Positions 60,869 to 64,000 of a stretch of DNA of 64,000 bases are shown here, in pieces. The stretch is from Bradyrhizobium septentrionale. Its GTDB lineage: Bacteria > Pseudomonadota > Alphaproteobacteria > Rhizobiales > Xanthobacteraceae. Position 1 is the first letter of the stretch; each line of letters begins with the position of its first letter. The stretch is taken from NCBI RefSeq assembly GCF_011516645.4, contig NZ_CP088285.1, forward strand, positions 1,488,001-1,552,000. Direction: 5' to 3'. A model generated the notes under the pieces. The model did no database searches. It saw nothing but the letters and a program-made list of their open reading frames with translations, and was not told where the DNA came from. Made by a program: the position numbers and the translations under genes.

Positions 60869-62266
60869 CTACATCGCCTTGACGATGTTTTCGGTGACCT
60901 TCTTGGCGTCGCCGAGCAGCATCATGGTGTTGTCGCGGTAGAATAGCGGGTTGTCGATGCCGGCATAGCCCGACGCCAGCGAGCGCTTGATGAACATCAC
61001 GGTGCCGGCCTTCCAGACCTGCAGCACCGGCATGCCGTAGATCGGCGAGGTCTTGTCCTCTTCCGCCGCCGGGTTGGTGACGTCGTTGGCGCCGATCACG
61101 AAGGCGATGTCGGCCTGGGCGAACTCGGAGTTGATGTCCTCGAGCTCGAACACCTCGTCATAGGGCACGTTGGCCTCGGCCAGCAGCACGTTCATGTGGC
61201 CGGGCATGCGCCCCGCCACCGGGTGAATGGCGTATTTCACCTCGACGCCTTCCTTCTTCAGGATGTCGCCCATCTCGCGCAGCGCGTGCTGGGCCTGCGC
61301 CACCGCCATGCCGTAGCCGGGCACGATGATGACCTTGGATGCGTTCTTCATGATGAAGGCGGCATCATCCGCCGAGCCAAGCTTGGCGGGCTTCTGCTCG
61401 CCCGAGCCGCCACCGGCGGCCGCGGTCTCGCCGCCGAAGCCGCCGAGGATCACCGAGATGAACGAGCGGTTCATCGCATGGCACATGATGTAGGACAGGA
61501 TCGCGCCGGAGGAGCCGACCAGCGCGCCGGTGATGATCAGCGCCGAGTTGCCGAGCGTGAAGCCGATGCCGGCCGCGGCCCAGCCGGAGTAGGAATTCAG
61601 CATCGAGATCACGACCGGCATGTCGGCGCCGCCGATCGGGATGATCATCAGCACGCCGAGCGCCAGCGCGATGATGGTGATCAGCCAGAAGTCGAGCGCG
61701 CTGCCCGACAGCACGAGGCCGACGATGAAGAACACCAGCGCCAGCGCCAGCACGATGTTGATGACGTGGCGGAACGGCAGGATGATGGGCGCGCCGCTCA
61801 TCCGGGCCGACAGCTTGAGGAACGCGATCACCGAGCCGGTGAAGGTCAGCGCGCCGATCGCGACGCCGAGCGACATCTCGACCAGGCTCTGCGGATGGAT
61901 GTTGCCGGGCGTGCCGATGTCGAACGCCTCGGGCGCATAGAACGCACCGGCGGCGACCAGCACCGCGGCCATGCCGACCAGCGAGTGGAACGCGGCGACG
62001 AGCTCGGGCATCGAGGTCATCGGCACCCGGCGCGCGATCACCGCGCCGATGCCGCCGCCGATCGCGATCGCGACGATGACCAGCAGCCAGGCCACGCCGT
62101 CGGCCGGCGGATGGCTGGCCAGCGTGGTGGCGACGGCGATCGCCATGCCGATCATGCCGAACATGTTGCCCTGGCGCGACGACGCCGGGCTCGACAGGCC
62201 GCGCAGCGACAGGATGAACAGCACCCCCGCCACGAGATACAGAGCAGCAGCCAGATTGGCGTTCAT
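60869..62266 (-). CDS. pntB: NAD(P) transhydrogenase subunit beta
   Basis: 465 residues. Nine or so membrane helices, then the NADP(H)-binding domain III with PGYGMAVAQAQHALREM and the C-terminal YAGIDNPLFYRDNTMMLLGD typical of PntB. With PntA1/PntA2 it forms the proton-pumping enzyme that makes NADPH from NADH, using the proton gradient. AGGGGGACCTG precedes ATG 62266. Third gene of pntA1-pntA2-pntB. Confidence 0.97.
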   Translation of the reverse strand: MNANLAAALYLVAGVLFILSLRGLSSPASSRQGNMFGMIGMAIAVATTLASHPPADGVAWLLVIVAIAIGGGIGAVIARRVPMTSMPELVAAFHSLVGMAAVLVAAGAFYAPEAFDIGTPGNIHPQSLVEMSLGVAIGALTFTGSVIAFLKLSARMSGAPIILPFRHVINIVLALALVFFIVGLVLSGSALDFWLITIIALALGVLMIIPIGGADMPVVISMLNSYSGWAAAGIGFTLGNSALIITGALVGSSGAILSYIMCHAMNRSFISVILGGFGGETAAAGGGSGEQKPAKLGSADDAAFIMKNASKVIIVPGYGMAVAQAQHALREMGDILKKEGVEVKYAIHPVAGRMPGHMNVLLAEANVPYDEVFELEDINSEFAQADIAFVIGANDVTNPAAEEDKTSPIYGMPVLQVWKAGTVMFIKRSLASGYAGIDNPLFYRDNTMMLLGDAKKVTENIVKAM

Positions 62267-62309
62267 CTCAGGTCCCCCTTTGTCTTCGTCACCCCGAGGT
62301 GCACGCCGC

Positions 62310-62627
62310 TCACTTTGCTTTCTTCTTGTACATCGCCAGCATGCGCTGGGTGACAAGGAAGCCACCGAAGATGTTCACGCAGGCGAAGATCAGCGCGACG
62401 AAGCCGAAGCCGCGGGCCCAGCCCGAGCCGCTCGAGACCATGCCGACGCCGACTGCGAGCAGCGCACCGACCACGATCACCGACGAGATCGCGTTGGTCA
62501 CGCTCATCAGCGGCGTGTGCAGCGCAGGCGTCACCGACCACACCACGAAATAGCCGACGAACACGGCGAGAACGAAAATCGACAGCCGGAACACGAACGG
62601 ATCGACGGCCTGCGCGAGATGCTCCAT
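62310..62627 (-). CDS. pntA2: NAD(P) transhydrogenase subunit alpha part 2
   Basis: 105 residues, three membrane helices: [40 protein letters not shown] and [18 protein letters not shown]. This is the membrane half of PntA, split from the soluble half, the usual form in many alphaproteobacteria. AAGGAGAGAAGCC precedes the ATG. It begins 11 bases after the end of pntA1. Confidence 0.97.
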   Translation of the reverse strand: MEHLAQAVDPFVFRLSIFVLAVFVGYFVVWSVTPALHTPLMSVTNAISSVIVVGALLAVGVGMVSSGSGWARGFGFVALIFACVNIFGGFLVTQRMLAMYKKKAK

Positions 62628-62638
62628 GGCTTCTCTCC

Positions 62639-63763
62639 TTACTTCGGCTGGAAGTTGGGATGGATGACGGCGCCGTCTTTGGTCAGCGCGGTGGCCTTCA
62701 CCAGCTCGTCGTCCCAGTTGACCGCGAGCGCCTTGTTGGCCTTGTCGACCATCGTCTCGATGAACGAGAACAGATTGCGCGCATACAGGCTCGAGGCCGA
62801 AGCGGCGACGCGGCCGGCGACATTGGTGTAGCCGACGATCTTGATGCCATCTGTCTCGACGACCTCGCCGGGCCTGGCGCCCTCGACATTGCCGCCGCGC
62901 TCGACCGCGAGATCGACCAGCACCGAGCCGGGCTTCATCGATTTCACCATCTCGCCGGTGACCAGCTTCGGCGCCGGGCGGCCCGGGATCAGCGCGGTCG
63001 TGATGACGATGTCCTGCTTCTTGATGTGCTCGGCGGTGAGCGCGGCCTGCTTGGCCTGGTACTCCTTGGACATTTCCTTGGCGTAGCCGCCGGCGGTCTG
63101 CGCGTTCTTGAACTCCTCGTCCTCGACGGCGAGGAATTTCGCGCCAAGCGATTCCACCTGCTCCTTGGTGGCGGGGCGCACGTCGGTCGCGGTGACCACG
63201 GCCCCGAGCCGCCGCGCGGTCGCGATCGCCTGCAGGCCGGCGACGCCGACGCCCATCACGAACACTTTCGCGGCCGGAATGGTACCGGCGGCGGTCATCA
63301 TCATCGGGAAGGCGCGGCCGAAGGCCTCGGCGCCTTCGATCACGGCGCGGTAGCCGGCCAGGTTGGCCTGCGAGGACAACACGTCCATCACCTGGGCGCG
63401 GGTGATGCGCGGCATCAATTCCATCGCGAAGGCGGCAATGCCGGCATCGGCCATCGCCTTCAGCGCGGCATCATTGCCGTAGGGATCCATGATCGCGATG
63501 ACCAGCGCACCGCGCCTGTACTTCGAGAGTTCGGAGGCCTCGGGCCGCTTCACCTTGATGATGATGTCGGCGTCCTTGAGCGCGTCGGCGCTGACGGTGG
63601 CGCCAACCGCGGTGAACTCCGAATCGGGCAGGCCGGACTTGATGCCCGCGCCCGGCTCGACCGCGACCTCGGCGCCGATCGCCTTGAACTTCTTGATGGT
63701 GTCGGGCGAGACCGCAACCCGCGGCTCGGACGGATCAATTTCCTTGGCAACGGCAATCTTCAT
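62639..63763 (-). CDS. pntA1: NAD(P) transhydrogenase subunit alpha part 1
   Basis: 374 residues, soluble NAD(H)-binding domain [21 protein letters not shown] is the alanine-dehydrogenase/PntA start, [20 protein letters not shown] the NAD-binding loop and [19 protein letters not shown] the conserved hinge. First gene of the operon. GGAGGGCCC lies right before the ATG. Confidence 0.97.
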   Translation of the reverse strand: MKIAVAKEIDPSEPRVAVSPDTIKKFKAIGAEVAVEPGAGIKSGLPDSEFTAVGATVSADALKDADIIIKVKRPEASELSKYRRGALVIAIMDPYGNDAALKAMADAGIAAFAMELMPRITRAQVMDVLSSQANLAGYRAVIEGAEAFGRAFPMMMTAAGTIPAAKVFVMGVGVAGLQAIATARRLGAVVTATDVRPATKEQVESLGAKFLAVEDEEFKNAQTAGGYAKEMSKEYQAKQAALTAEHIKKQDIVITTALIPGRPAPKLVTGEMVKSMKPGSVLVDLAVERGGNVEGARPGEVVETDGIKIVGYTNVAGRVAASASSLYARNLFSFIETMVDKANKALAVNWDDELVKATALTKDGAVIHPNFQPK

Positions 63764-63905
63764 GGGCCCTCCGGCGGCGCGAGCCGCGCACGCGTCTTCA
63801 AACTAGCGTTATTTTCGCCAGATTGGATACCCGGTTTTTACACCCGGGTTCGATCAGGAATTCTGGCACCGCCGCGGGACGGCGATGCCGGTAGCCGATC
63901 AGGGA

Positions 63906-64000
63906 TCAGACCAGGAAATAAGCCATCAGGGCGAGAATGATGGCGACGGTGATGCTGCCGTATTTGACCAGGATGAGAAACCCCTCGTAGGTCTGCTCAT
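63906..64000 (-). CDS. aa3-type cytochrome c oxidase subunit IV-like protein (5' end cut off)
   Basis: The visible 30 residues, EQTYEGFLILVKYGSITVAI to YFLV, contain one membrane helix followed directly by the stop. This resembles the short bacterial aa3-oxidase subunit IV family, tiny single-helix proteins. The ATG at the window edge is in another frame, so the real start lies beyond the right edge. It is upstream of pntA1 on the same strand (142 bases). Confidence 0.6.
   Translation of the reverse strand, partial: EQTYEGFLILVKYGSITVAIILALMAYFLV

Overview
The window looks like a chromosomal segment of an alphaproteobacterium of the order Hyphomicrobiales, most likely Bradyrhizobium or a close relative. 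This rests on recognisable genes and style, not on a database match: high GC throughout, two phasin genes, an HWE-type histidine kinase, a PleC/DivJ/PdhS-type kinase, a split pntA1-pntA2-pntB transhydrogenase, a tRNA-His without the extra 5' G, and many paired palindromic intergenic repeats. Most genes are housekeeping or metabolic. There is no prophage, plasmid or integrative-element signature, and one insertion sequence.

Layout. 1-9.2 kb: a periplasmic MetX-like hydrolase (cut by the left edge), two NTF2/SnoaL-like proteins, several very small membrane proteins, a tandem MaoC pair, an orphan ParA-type ATPase and exported hypotheticals. 9.6-13.8 kb: two RTX calcium-binding proteins, the second with a metalloprotease-like HExxH motif, sharing almost the same C-terminal repeat block. 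14-18.3 kb: a membrane protein, a TorF-type porin, an HWE sensor kinase, tRNA-His and two phasins. 18.6-22.7 kb: a 1358-residue PAS sensor kinase with a tandem-repeat linker and degenerate ATP-binding G boxes. 23.2-24.4 kb: a metallophosphoesterase and a cyclic-nucleotide-binding-like protein, converging and overlapping. 24.5-29.1 kb: a GntR-controlled catabolic cluster (hydrolase divergent from regulator, aldehyde dehydrogenase and MFS transporter).

29.7-31.0 kb: an IS110/IS1111-type element inserted in a palindromic intergenic repeat. Its 3' non-coding end carries a 10-base copy of the sequence flanking the insertion, which is what a programmable bridge RNA guide would look like. 31.1-33.1 kb: scoA-scoB CoA transferase plus a GNAT acetyltransferase. 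33.3-38.8 kb: an AsmA protein and a sugar-type ABC importer (binding protein and two permeases, no ATPase). 38.9-41.7 kb: a polyamine-type importer potG-potH-potI without an adjacent binding protein. 41.9-50.9 kb: a TPR protein, GlpD, an ABC-F ATPase, a PAS-GGDEF-EAL protein and an L-2-hydroxyglutarate-oxidase-like FAD enzyme. 51-53.3 kb: small proteins (two DUF465, a zinc ribbon, two hypotheticals) and a diguanylate cyclase. 53.5-58.7 kb: purE-purK with a strong terminator, aquaporin, rpsU, a TPR lipoprotein, an anchored low-complexity protein and a cupin. 58.7-64 kb: a Ca2+/H+ antiporter, an anchored hydrolase, the pnt operon and the tail of a small aa3-oxidase subunit IV-like gene cut by the right edge.

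Working together: pntA1/A2/B form one proton-pumping transhydrogenase. PurE and PurK catalyse consecutive steps of purine synthesis. ScoA/ScoB make one enzyme, and with the phasins they hint at ketone-body and polyhydroxyalkanoate metabolism. PotGHI and the MalEFG-like set are importers, each missing one expected part nearby. Two proteins make or break cyclic-di-GMP.
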